NCBI GenBank assembly: GCA_031379665.1
Contig: JANNFI010000046.1
Span: forward strand, 83,304-147,303
Source: SZUA-254 sp031379665
Lineage (GTDB): Bacteria; Bacteroidota; Ignavibacteria; UBA10030; SZUA-254
Direction of reading: 5' to 3'
Length of the DNA: 64,000 nucleotides
In this document: piece by piece, positions 1-8,294 of the stretch
Position numbering within the stretch: position 1 is the first letter of the stretch
Layout of the letters: the number at the start of each line of letters is the position of its first letter
Program-made: the position numbers and the translations under genes
The notes under the pieces: model-generated
What the model saw: the letters and a program-made list of their open reading frames with translations, nothing else
The model's database searches: none
Told to the model about the DNA's origin: nothing

Positions 1-802
1 CGCTTACCCTCCAGTAAATCGTATCGTTGGGCCCGACCGTGAAGGCCCGGGTCGTAGTCGAGAGAGTATCCCTGAGGACGAACGTCGCGAACGTGGGGAC
101 CGTCGAGACATGGAGGATATATTCCGTAGCGTTGGCCACCGGCGGCCACGTGAAAGTCACGTTCGTGTCGACGTCGATCGCGCCGCTCGCGGGGGTGGTG
201 GTCGTCGGCACGCCCGGGTAGCTCTGCGCCTTCGGGTGATAGAGGAAGATATAGAGGGAATTGAACGAGGTGTTCGTCAGCACGAAAGAGTCAACCGCCA
301 GCATATTGACGCTGACGCCGCCGAACTGCGGCGGCAGGCCGATCGGGTCGCGCAGCCTGATGCTGTCGGCGAACACAGACAACCCCTGGGGCCAGCGAAA
401 CTTGAACGGGTACCCCCCCGCCCCGGGCTGGAACTGGATCTTGAACGTGTCGACATCGGACCCTCCGGTGAAACCGGTGATGTTCTCAGCCATCCCCACG
501 CCCAGGCACGCGCCCGTGTTCCTGACTTCGACGAAACGTGCGTCGAACACCCCGCCCGGCGGAATCGGGGGAAGCTCCGACTCCACGATCGTGTCGCAGT
601 TCCCGAATTTCAGTGTGACGCCGTCGATGCAGTAGGAGGCCTGCGGGTGAACGCCAAAGATCAGCGTGTCGCGCTTGACCGTGTTGTCACTGACGTAGAA
701 GGGAATCCTGAACTGCGTCTGGGAAACAAGGGAGCCGACCGCGGAAAGCAGCACAATGAGGATGGAGACCGCCGCCCGATATGTCGATGGTCGTGGTAGC
801 AT
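1..802 (-). CDS. Secreted protein, C-terminus beyond window (paralogue of next gene)
   Basis: Reading on the minus strand from ATG at 802 gives an open frame to the window edge, about 267 residues, so the C-terminus is missing. A hydrophobic signal segment follows a basic start (MLPRPSTYRAAV, then residues 10-25). Residues about 35-185 are homologous to the neighbouring protein: both have FGVH, a Tyr-Cys pair, ELPP, GVFD, CLG.G, DTFK, FQP..GGYPF, VNML and TN..F.SL. From about residue 200 a fibronectin type III-like segment begins (AT.Y.L.VST). The function is unknown. A secreted or surface role is inferred from the signal peptide and the neighbour's sorting domain; whether this copy also ends in one cannot be seen. 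Confidence 0.7.
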   Translation of the reverse strand, partial: MLPRPSTYRAAVSILIVLLSAVGSLVSQTQFRIPFYVSDNTVKRDTLIFGVHPQASYCIDGVTLKFGNCDTIVESELPPIPPGGVFDARFVEVRNTGACLGVGMAENITGFTGGSDVDTFKIQFQPGAGGYPFKFRWPQGLSVFADSIRLRDPIGLPPQFGGVSVNMLAVDSFVLTNTSFNSLYIFLYHPKAQSYPGVPTTTTPASGAIDVDTNVTFTWPPVANATEYILHVSTVPTFATFVLRDTLSTTTRAFTVGPNDTIYWRVS

Positions 803-816
803 ACCTGAGAGTAAGG

Positions 817-853
817 AAATGCGGAAGCTCTCCGTGGGGAGAACTTCCGCATC
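817..853 (-). terminator. Hairpin terminator-like element after the 296-residue gene
   Basis: Arms 819-833 and 838-852 pair almost perfectly (one mismatch at 828/843) around a four-base loop. On the minus strand the hairpin lies between the stop of the upstream gene (881) and the start of the downstream paralogue (802). The following T-run is weak, so it may be a pause or RNA-stability element rather than a strong terminator. Confidence 0.5.
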
Positions 854-880
854 TCGGAATTAATCCGGGTAGAATGAGTA

Positions 881-1771
881 TTACTTGAGGAGCAGGAGCT
901 TGCGCAGCCCGCTGAACCCGGCGTCGTCGCCGGTCGCGACCATCCGGACGAAGTAGACGCCCGTCGTGACGCTCTGGCCATTGTCGTCGGTGCCGTTCCA
1001 GGTCGTGGTGTAGAAACCCGGTGTCATTGTTTCCGCGGCGAGAGTCTTCACCCTCTGCCCGATGACGTTGTACACCGCCACATCCGTGAACGCCGTCTTC
1101 TCAACCGCGAACCTGATGGTGGTCGAAGGATTGAAGGGATTGGGATAATTCTGCTGGAGTTCGAATTGCTCGGGAATCAGCTCGCCTTCGCGGTCGATTT
1201 CGAGAAGGCCCGCACCCTTGGAGCGTCCGATGATGATCAGCGACGTGAACGCCGAATTAGTGACGATGAGCTGCGTATCGACCAACATGTTGACTCTGAA
1301 GCCGAACGGCGGACCCGCGCCAAACGGGTCTTCGATCTTCAGGCTGTCCCAGTCGGATGCGATCCACGCGGCCCAGGTCCCCCACGAGAAGGTGAACGGG
1401 TATCCGCCGTCGCTCGGCTGGAATTCCATTTTGAAGGTGTCGAGTTTGGCGACTTCCTGAATGTGGAGCCGCTGGCCGGTGCCGAGGCACGGACCGCTGG
1501 TGCGATGGTCCGTGAAACGGAAGTCGAAGACGCCTGTCGGCGGCTTGGGAGGAAGTTCCTCTTCGAAATATCCGCCGGGCGAGAGCGTCGCGTCCTTGCA
1601 ATATGTTGCGTTGATGTGAACCCCGAACGTGTCCGTGCCGACACCTATGCCGTTGTCACGGGCTGTGATCGGCACGACGCCGTAATCATTCTGCGCGAAT
1701 GAGCTGGAGACCGCGAGGGCCAGAACCGCGAGCGCCACAACAAGGGTGAGCCGAAATGTTTGCAGGTTCAT
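881..1771 (-). CDS. Secreted protein with type IX C-terminal sorting domain
   Basis: A protein of 296 residues starting at ATG 1771. The open frame extends to 1858, but only 1771 has a purine-rich ribosome site (AGAGGAAGG) and a promoter in front. Residues 1-26 form a signal peptide ending SFAQ. Residues 35-195 carry the unnamed domain shared with the gene to its left. The last 85 or so residues are a type A sorting domain beginning QQNYPNPFNPSTTI and ending in KLLLLK, as found on cargo of the type IX secretion system. Export to the surface or medium is therefore likely; the molecular function is not recognised. Confidence 0.8.
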   Translation of the reverse strand: MNLQTFRLTLVVALAVLALAVSSSFAQNDYGVVPITARDNGIGVGTDTFGVHINATYCKDATLSPGGYFEEELPPKPPTGVFDFRFTDHRTSGPCLGTGQRLHIQEVAKLDTFKMEFQPSDGGYPFTFSWGTWAAWIASDWDSLKIEDPFGAGPPFGFRVNMLVDTQLIVTNSAFTSLIIIGRSKGAGLLEIDREGELIPEQFELQQNYPNPFNPSTTIRFAVEKTAFTDVAVYNVIGQRVKTLAAETMTPGFYTTTWNGTDDNGQSVTTGVYFVRMVATGDDAGFSGLRKLLLLK

Positions 1772-1849
1772 CTGATGTAGCCTTCCTCTGATAAGTGTAA
1801 AATTGTCCGGTGATTTAGTGTCAGGTGCCTCGCACCGACCGCCAAGGGG

Positions 1850-1878
1850 AATATACAAACTGATTTTGTCTAATTCAA
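1850..1878 (-). promoter_or_regulatory. Promoter TTGAAT-N17-TATATT for the 296-residue gene
   Basis: On the minus strand the -35 hexamer is at 1878-1873 and the -10 at 1855-1850 with a 17-base spacer. Transcription would start near 1843, about 70 bases before the chosen ATG at 1771, which excludes the longer open frame starting at 1858. Confidence 0.65.
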
Positions 1879-1900
1879 CAGATCAATCGGGTAAAAACAG

Positions 1901-1932
1901 TTCCTCCGCATCCCGCTAAGGATGCGGAGGAA
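1901..1932 (-). terminator. Intrinsic terminator of the 1796-residue surface protein
   Basis: A perfect 13-bp stem (1901-1913 with 1920-1932) encloses a six-base loop just after the stop codon at 1946. On the minus strand a TTTTT run follows within a few bases. Confidence 0.75.
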
Positions 1933-1945
1933 AGGAGCCTGACTC

Positions 1946-4900
1946 TTACTTCACCAACACCATCTTCTTCACCTGCGTGAACGTCTCCGATCCGATGCCG
2001 GCGTCAACGTCGGCGATCGTTTCAGCAACGATTCGGTACAGGTAAACGCCCGAAGGCAGCGAGCTTGCGTCGAATTCGACGGTCTCACTCAGCTCGATCT
2101 CTTCACGGTCGAACAGCGTCGCGACTTCCTGGCCCAGGAGGTTATAGACCTTGAGCGTCACGATCGATGTCTGTGGGAGTTCGAACTCGATGGTCGTCGT
2201 CGGGTTGAACGGGTTCGGATAGTTCTGCGACAGAGCGAACTCGGTCGGGACCTGATCCACCGTCTCTCCGGCGTGTCGGTTCTTTGGCGCCACACCCGGG
2301 TTCGGTTTCAGGTACGAAACCTGATACACGGACGTATACGCCTTCCACGTGAGTTTCGGCGAGGCCCACCCTTGCAGGGTGTCGTCCGTCGCCGGATTGT
2401 CAAACGCGCCGTTGATCTTCGCGACGACCGTATCGAGCCCGGCGTAGATGCTGAGCGGCATGAATTCGAAGTTGGTCATCACGGTGTCAGCGTAGTCCGC
2501 GATCTCGTCGATGGTCATCCCATCGAAATCAGAGAGCGGGTCGCTGTAGATCAACGAGCCAAGTCCCGCGGGGGTCTTCAGGCCGCTGGCAACCAGGTTC
2601 AGTTGCAGGGCAAGGAGCTCACCGAAGAGCTTGTTGTTCTGTTTCTTGTTCGGGGCGAAGGCCTTCTGAAGCTTCAGGAACGGCTTGCCCTTGAGGTCCT
2701 GATCGAAGCCACGGGCCATTCCGGTGTGCTGCGCGCTCTTGTTGTTGAGCGATTTCCAGAAAGCGCTCTGCTTGTTCGGGATCACGTGGGCCTTCACCTT
2801 CCCGCCGGCGTTGAACTGGCCGGTGAGACCTACCTTGATCGCTCCGATCGCCTGACCGGTTTTCCCGATCAGCTGGTCGACAAGGTTGGCCGTGTTCGGC
2901 TTGTTCTTGATCGGATCGTACGGCTTGCCGGCTTTCGGCGTCTTGCCCGGTTTCTTTTCGGCGTCGGCGCCCAGCTGTGCCGCGGTGAACGTGCGGTACT
3001 TGGTTGAGCTGTCCGTTGTCTGGAAGAGACCGAAGTTAAGGGCCGTCGCCGCCCCGCCGCTCAGAAGAGCGACCGGGTATTTCCCTGCCAACGGCTGGCT
3101 GATGACAAAGCCGACTGGTACGGTGATGCGCACCGTATCCACGTCGATCTGGCCGTTGAACGAATAGCCCGATCCGTCGGAGACGTCGATGCCGCCGTTG
3201 ACCGCGAGGTCAACAGACACACCCGACATCGCCGCATCCGGTCCGTCCATGATGCCGTTACCGTTGTAGTCACGGTAGACGATACCACTGACGTCGGTGT
3301 TGTCGAAGTTACCGAAGTCCTTGCCGGTGGTGACGACGAAGTTACCGCTGATGCCACTGATGGCATACGTGCCAGGGCCGCTCGGCATCGTCCTCGTCCA
3401 TCCGGATTGGACCACTTCTCCGACCACGTGGGAACCGGTGAACACGCTGTCGATGGAGTAGTTGCCGCTTCCATCGGTCACCGTGCTGAAGTTACCGAAG
3501 TACACGCCGCCGGCCACTGCGATCGTCCAGCCTGAGAGACCCGGCTCTCCGCCTTCCTTCACGCCGTTGCCGTTGAGGTCGTTGAACTTCGTGCCGCTGA
3601 TCACCAGATACTTGAAGTCGAGGTAGTCGGCAGTGTCGATCTGGCCGCTGGTCGCGACGATCATACCCTGGAGACCACTCTTCGTCCTGCGCCATCCGGC
3701 GATCGAGTCGAGTTCCTGCACGACATAGGTGCCGAGATCGAGCTCGGTAAACGAAGCCGCGATCACACCGTTGCCGAGCGTGAACACGCTGTCTGCCGTG
3801 TAACCGACTCCGTTCTTCGTCAGCTTGAAGCTTGAGCTGGATCCGGACGGGACGGCAATGATGTCGCCGACGTCCCTGATGCCGTTGCCGTTCTGGTCAA
3901 CAGTCAGCTGAACGCGCAGCTTGCCGTACACGAAGTTGCCGAAGTCCTTGTTGACCGCCGTCGGCGTACCGCCGGTGATGTTGGCGGTGTGGAACCCGCC
4001 GACAGGACCGGTCTGACGCGCGATAGTGGTATCCAAGACTTCAGTGACATAGAACACGCCGCCGTAGGCGGGAGCGAGAATCGAGTAGAGACCGCTCCCG
4101 TCCGTGACGTCCGAACCAACGAACGCGCCGGCGGTCGAATCGCGATGGACTTCGATCGTCCAGCCGGAGAGTCCGGGTTCGGCGTCATTGACGCCGTTGT
4201 CGTTGATGTCTGAATACTTCTTGCCACTGATCGACCCGGCAAACGTGCCGAAGTTCTGGGTGATCGTGCTGCCGTTCGAGGGGTGATTGATCGTGGCGGC
4301 ATTAGAAGTGCCAAACGGAACGGTGAACGCGAAACCCGTGACATTGAGTTTGACCTCATAGCCCGCGGGCAGCGAGACGCCGCTCCAGGTGTAATTGCCG
4401 GTACCGCTGGTCACCACTGAATCGATGAGCGAACCGAACAACGAGATATACACCTTCGTGGCCGTGATGTCGGCTTCGCCGTCATCGACGCCGTTGCCGT
4501 TCACGTCGTTCCAGGCGTGGCCGGCGATCGTGCCTCCCGTGAAGACCGGGGCGGTGGCGCCGAGGCTGAAGTTATCGAACGCCCATCCGCCGAACGCCGC
4601 TGATGCATCGGAGAATGCGACGTAACGGAACTTGACGGCTGATGCGCCGACCAGTGCCGCGTGGCTGGTTTCCGTGACCTTCAGCTGGACATAGACGTAA
4701 CCGGTCGGGCCGACAGGCAACCCATTTCCAGGTGTGCCGGTGACGCCGTTGTCGTTGCTCGTCCACGACGCCGGGGGATCAGCAAGACCGTACAAGGCGG
4801 CCGTCGCGTCGTCCCAATTAGCCAAATCCAGGGCGGCATGCTCGTAGAGAGCTTCGTCGTACCAGTTGATGCCGTTCGCATCGTTCAGGACGCCGAGGGT

Positions 4901-7336
4901 GCTCCAGTTGGTGCCGTCAACCGTGTATTGGAGCCAGCTGCGGTCCCACAGGGGTTCGAGCTCTATGCTGTGCTGGAACGAGATGAAGAGGTTGGTTCCG
5001 GCGAAGCCCGAGATGTCGAGCCAGGGGCTCTCCAGGTGGTTCGCGCCGGGATACGTCGTGGCATAACCGTGTGCGGAGGCGTTAGAGCCCTCCGTGTAGG
5101 TCGATGCGTTGTCGGGACGTTCAGTGACCCACGACGCGCCCGAGCCGCCGTTCACGCCGCCGAGCTTCGTGAACGTCGACGAGCGTTTCCAGTCGATCGC
5201 ACCCGTCCAGCCTTCAGCGCTTGCGTTGAAGGTGTACGTGGCGGGAGGAACGACGGGAGCACTGACAGGCTGCGCAGCCCTGATGAGCGTGTTGTTGGGG
5301 ATGTTCGCATCGGCGAGGGCCGTCACTGCGGTGATCACCCTGGGGCCTGCGCCAACCGGGGTCCACGAAGCGAATGTGATGCTCTTCGACTCGCCGGCCG
5401 CGAGGACCACGGGTTTCGAATCGCTGTACCCTTCAACGGAAATGGTCAGCAGGATGCTGCTCACCACCGGGGTCTGCGAGTTGTTCTTCACAACAACCAC
5501 CGGGATCTGCGGAACGCCCGCGGGAACGCCACCTGCCGGAGGACTCGTGATGGTCGTCGGCAAGATGTCGCTGGCGAGGAACGCGCTCAACGGGCTGAAC
5601 TCGTCAGCTCCCGCATCGCGTTTTCCGGCCACCGTCGTGTCCCTGGGGTCTCCGTCGATGTCGTCGGCGAGGAGGAGCAGGGATTTCCCGATTTGCTTCG
5701 CGCTCGACACCGTCGCGGTATCGATATGCAGGTCCGCGCTGAAATTCACCGGACCGTACAGACCGTTGTTATTCACGCCGGCCGCGAGGGCGGCGGTAAT
5801 CGTCGTCAGGCCGGAGACATACCGGCCGCTGCCGGAATGGATGGCGTTATAATTCGCCGCGCCCGCCGCCACCACGTTGATGCCGCGCGTGCTCGCGACG
5901 GTACCGCCCGTGATGTTGTTGGAGAAGGCGTTGTTGGTGATCGCCGTTCCACCGCTCTGATTGAGGCAGGTGGAAGTCATGCCGAGGCCGGTGGCACCGA
6001 CGAGACCCACCGAGTTGTGATAGATCCTCGTCGACTGGGTCCTCATACCCGTGATAGAGCCCCCAGACGGATCGAAGTTCGTGATGTTCGTGACCCGGTT
6101 GTTGTACACAAGCCAGGTCCCGGCGAACGTCACCCTCGCGGTGATACCGAGGATGATGCCGCCGCCACCAAAGCCCGCGGCTGCGGGAAGGGTGACTCCG
6201 TTGATGTAGTTATTGGAAATTTCGGAGTTCCCATCGCCGTAGTACGCTTGAATGGCACCGTACTGACCGAAATTGAAAAGGAACGACTGGGGCGCTCCGG
6301 CGAACACCCAATCGATGTCCCATTCGGTCGTTCCATTGTTCCAGTAGTAGGCGTTGACTTCGATTCCCTTGAAGTTGTTACCGGTGATATCGAGGTTAGT
6401 GCCGAATTCCGAGTAAATACCCAGGAGGAGCTTGCCGCCGTAGGTACCACCGAAATTGTTGTTGCTGACGGTAATGCCGTTCTGTTCGATCTGTCCGATG
6501 TCCGCATCCTCGGCGAGGATCTTGACGCCGAAGGTGCCGTCGATGATCGTATTGCCGCTGATCGTGATGTCGGAATTTCCGATGGCATCCGCCACGCCGA
6601 CAAACAGGAAGATCGCGCATCGACCATCGGTCTGGGCTTCGAACGTGCCGTCAAGATTCCCGTGGATCGTCGAATTGAGAATCGAGATGTCCGAGCTGCC
6701 GTTGGTCATATAGACCGTCGAGGCAAGCGCATCGCCCGCCGGGAACGGATCGGAGTTGCGCCAGCCGAGTGCCAGGCTCGCGCCGCCGGTGTTCAAACCG
6801 TCGATGGTGACGCCCGAAGCTCCGTCGAAGGCGAAACCCTTTCCTTCGGTGGCCGTTGAAATGAAGCTCACCGTGACCGCAGTGGCGGCCGCGGGCTGTA
6901 TCGTGAGGGTATACGTGCCTGCGCCCGTGTAAGCGCCGAACGTCACAGGCGCCAACTCGAGGTAGCTCGCGCTGGCGAGCTCGAACGTGGTGTTACCCGA
7001 GAGACCGACGAAATTCAACACCGCGACAGCGGCGCCGATGTTCGCAAAGTCTCCGGGAATGGAATACGTCCCGCTCAACCCGAGTGCGTACTGGGTCTTT
7101 GCCGCGGACTTGTCGATCGGGAGTCTCATCGTCGGCCGGGTCATCCCCGAGACTGCCTGTCGGTCGAAACGGCTTGCGCCATTCTTTCCGATGCTCTGCA
7201 GGTCTTCGTCGATGATCCGGGTCGGCCTGTTCGATTGCTGGCCCGAGTTGACTCCATCCCCTCGCCCGGCGATCGCCTGGGTGAAGGTCATCACCAATAT
7301 TACGGTGAGGACAAAAAGGAGTTTAGCTTGTTTCAT
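1946..7336 (-). CDS. Giant mosaic surface protein: beta-helix, SdrD-like repeats, novel module, type IX sorting domain
   Basis: A 1796-residue protein with ATG at 7336 behind a strong GTAGGAGGATGT ribosome site. The signal peptide (1-24) ends at AIAG. Residues about 90-560 contain Asn/Gly-rich strands typical of right-handed parallel beta-helix repeats. About 585-690 is a CARDB-like Ig-type segment, and about 700-925 a jelly-roll (MAM/immune-inhibitor-like) region. Residues 934-1440 hold five SdrD-type domains, each opened by a calcium-loop motif such as DVNGNGVDDGE, DINDNGVNDAE or DLNGNGVKEGGE. Residues about 1441-1690 form a module shared with the 465-residue protein at 60875. The C-terminus (1710-1796) is a type IX sorting domain (LSQNYPNPFNP; ends KKMVLVK). 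An adhesin, stalk or surface-layer role is inferred; no catalytic motif was seen. Confidence 0.85.
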   Translation of the reverse strand: MKQAKLLFVLTVILVMTFTQAIAGRGDGVNSGQQSNRPTRIIDEDLQSIGKNGASRFDRQAVSGMTRPTMRLPIDKSAAKTQYALGLSGTYSIPGDFANIGAAVAVLNFVGLSGNTTFELASASYLELAPVTFGAYTGAGTYTLTIQPAAATAVTVSFISTATEGKGFAFDGASGVTIDGLNTGGASLALGWRNSDPFPAGDALASTVYMTNGSSDISILNSTIHGNLDGTFEAQTDGRCAIFLFVGVADAIGNSDITISGNTIIDGTFGVKILAEDADIGQIEQNGITVSNNNFGGTYGGKLLLGIYSEFGTNLDITGNNFKGIEVNAYYWNNGTTEWDIDWVFAGAPQSFLFNFGQYGAIQAYYGDGNSEISNNYINGVTLPAAAGFGGGGIILGITARVTFAGTWLVYNNRVTNITNFDPSGGSITGMRTQSTRIYHNSVGLVGATGLGMTSTCLNQSGGTAITNNAFSNNITGGTVASTRGINVVAAGAANYNAIHSGSGRYVSGLTTITAALAAGVNNNGLYGPVNFSADLHIDTATVSSAKQIGKSLLLLADDIDGDPRDTTVAGKRDAGADEFSPLSAFLASDILPTTITSPPAGGVPAGVPQIPVVVVKNNSQTPVVSSILLTISVEGYSDSKPVVLAAGESKSITFASWTPVGAGPRVITAVTALADANIPNNTLIRAAQPVSAPVVPPATYTFNASAEGWTGAIDWKRSSTFTKLGGVNGGSGASWVTERPDNASTYTEGSNASAHGYATTYPGANHLESPWLDISGFAGTNLFISFQHSIELEPLWDRSWLQYTVDGTNWSTLGVLNDANGINWYDEALYEHAALDLANWDDATAALYGLADPPASWTSNDNGVTGTPGNGLPVGPTGYVYVQLKVTETSHAALVGASAVKFRYVAFSDASAAFGGWAFDNFSLGATAPVFTGGTIAGHAWNDVNGNGVDDGEADITATKVYISLFGSLIDSVVTSGTGNYTWSGVSLPAGYEVKLNVTGFAFTVPFGTSNAATINHPSNGSTITQNFGTFAGSISGKKYSDINDNGVNDAEPGLSGWTIEVHRDSTAGAFVGSDVTDGSGLYSILAPAYGGVFYVTEVLDTTIARQTGPVGGFHTANITGGTPTAVNKDFGNFVYGKLRVQLTVDQNGNGIRDVGDIIAVPSGSSSSFKLTKNGVGYTADSVFTLGNGVIAASFTELDLGTYVVQELDSIAGWRRTKSGLQGMIVATSGQIDTADYLDFKYLVISGTKFNDLNGNGVKEGGEPGLSGWTIAVAGGVYFGNFSTVTDGSGNYSIDSVFTGSHVVGEVVQSGWTRTMPSGPGTYAISGISGNFVVTTGKDFGNFDNTDVSGIVYRDYNGNGIMDGPDAAMSGVSVDLAVNGGIDVSDGSGYSFNGQIDVDTVRITVPVGFVISQPLAGKYPVALLSGGAATALNFGLFQTTDSSTKYRTFTAAQLGADAEKKPGKTPKAGKPYDPIKNKPNTANLVDQLIGKTGQAIGAIKVGLTGQFNAGGKVKAHVIPNKQSAFWKSLNNKSAQHTGMARGFDQDLKGKPFLKLQKAFAPNKKQNNKLFGELLALQLNLVASGLKTPAGLGSLIYSDPLSDFDGMTIDEIADYADTVMTNFEFMPLSIYAGLDTVVAKINGAFDNPATDDTLQGWASPKLTWKAYTSVYQVSYLKPNPGVAPKNRHAGETVDQVPTEFALSQNYPNPFNPTTTIEFELPQTSIVTLKVYNLLGQEVATLFDREEIELSETVEFDASSLPSGVYLYRIVAETIADVDAGIGSETFTQVKKMVLVK

Positions 7337-8068
7337 ACATCCTCCTACAAGGATTGAGATGAATTGTGGATTAGTGAATTTAGTGGATGGTTGGTTTTAA
7401 TTTTCGAATGGACAAACAGATCCGACCGGGTCGAGGTGACCCGTGAACTTGATTCGGGGAAGGAACTGGGATGGAGGAACGGATAAAACTTTTTCACAAG
7501 GATTATCGTGTTGTTCTCCAACGGACGTTGATTGCTGACATGGATTACTAAAAGTATTGTACAAAGCCGGTGTTAGGAGCCGGCAAGCCGACGAAGTAGA
7601 ACTCTCGTTAGTACTGGTATGAGGATAAATTAATCAGCGGTGAACCTGTCCGAGAAAAAAATCGATCGTGAACGCTTAAAAGGTGTGGAGTGAAGGGACG
7701 CATGCTGTCCCGAATACAGACGAATTGTAACAAATCTCTCCCTCAGTGTCAAGTAATTTGTAATAAATTAAGCCATTAGGCATTATTTTTCTGGAAATTG
7801 GTCGGGAACGAATTTCCCGTTCTGCGCCTATCCCCTTCTCCGGGGCCGGTCCCAGGAGGGAGCTGAAAAAAATCGCGAACCACCGGACGTACATCGCCCG
7901 TATCGGACGAACGACGAATATTCGGCATTCTGGTCCGGATTCCTCATTTCATCAAAAAATTGGGGGGGAAGGTACCTATCTATAGTATGTTCATCCACGA
8001 CCGGTGTCCCGATGCGTGAATGAATGTGGCAGCAGGCTCCGCCACGGACAACCCGGCGATCGAGGGAA
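7337..8068. other. Gene-free stretch with long 5' leader and a promoter
   Basis: About 730 bases without a credible gene and visibly more AT-rich than the surroundings. The part 7337-7717 would be a leader of roughly 380 bases for the giant surface protein, transcribed from the promoter at 7724-7752. No riboswitch or RNA family was recognised in it. A 72-codon minus-strand frame (7676-7894) overlaps the promoter and resembles no known protein. The part 7753-8068 shows nothing recognisable. Confidence 0.5.
7724..7752 (-). promoter_or_regulatory. Promoter TTGACA-N17-TACAAT for the giant surface protein
   Basis: On the minus strand a perfect -35 hexamer (7752-7747) and a near-perfect -10 (7729-7724) are separated by 17 bases. 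It is the best consensus promoter in the window and points toward the gene starting at 7336, leaving an unusually long untranslated leader. Confidence 0.7.
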
Positions 8069-8071
8069 AAT

Positions 8072-8098
8072 AAAAAAACCCGCGCTTTGGCGGGTTTT
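8072..8098 (-). terminator. Intrinsic terminator after tRNA-Asp
   Basis: GC-rich arms CCCGC/GCGGG, extended by A/T pairs, enclose a six-base loop. On the minus strand the hairpin is followed by TTTTTTTATTTT. It lies about 10 bases past the tRNA 3' end. Confidence 0.85.
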
Positions 8099-8107
8099 CG
8101 TGAAGTG

Positions 8108-8183
8108 CGGGGTCGACGGGACTCGAACCCGCGACCTCCTGCGTGACAGGCAGGCGTTCTAACCAAACTGAACTACGACCCCG
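8108..8183 (-). tRNA. tRNA-Asp (anticodon GTC)
   Basis: Cloverleaf on the minus strand: acceptor GGGGTCG pairs with CGACCCC, the D-arm contains TAGTTCAGTTTGGTTAGA, the anticodon loop is CTGTCAC giving GTC, and the T-loop is GGTTCGAGTCC. The discriminator is G, as expected for tRNA-Asp. CCA is not encoded. It has its own promoter and terminator. Confidence 0.95.
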
Positions 8184-8227
8184 GAGGAAACGCTGAAAAA
8201 TGATTCAGGTGTGAACGATTGCGGATC

Positions 8228-8256
8228 AATATAGTGAAACTGGATTTACTTTCCAA
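8228..8256 (-). promoter_or_regulatory. Promoter TTGGAA-N17-TATATT for tRNA-Asp
   Basis: The -35 is at 8256-8251 and the -10 at 8233-8228 on the minus strand, with a 17-base spacer. The predicted start lies about 35-40 bases before the mature tRNA 5' end. Confidence 0.7.
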
Positions 8257-8294
8257 TAGGATTCGTCGCCTGAGAGCGGCACCGTGGGGCCCCT

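Noticed and set aside
4661..6859. A 732-codon open frame antisense to the giant surface protein, and many similar long antisense frames (for example 12233-14260, 34829-36235, 55640-57313)
   Set aside because: They mirror well-supported genes, have Arg/Pro/Asp-rich composition typical of GC-rich antisense frames, and show no domain motifs or ribosome sites.
7676..7894. A 72-codon minus-strand frame in the leader of the surface-protein gene
   Set aside because: It spans the TTGACA/TACAAT promoter, has no ribosome site, and its protein has no recognisable feature.
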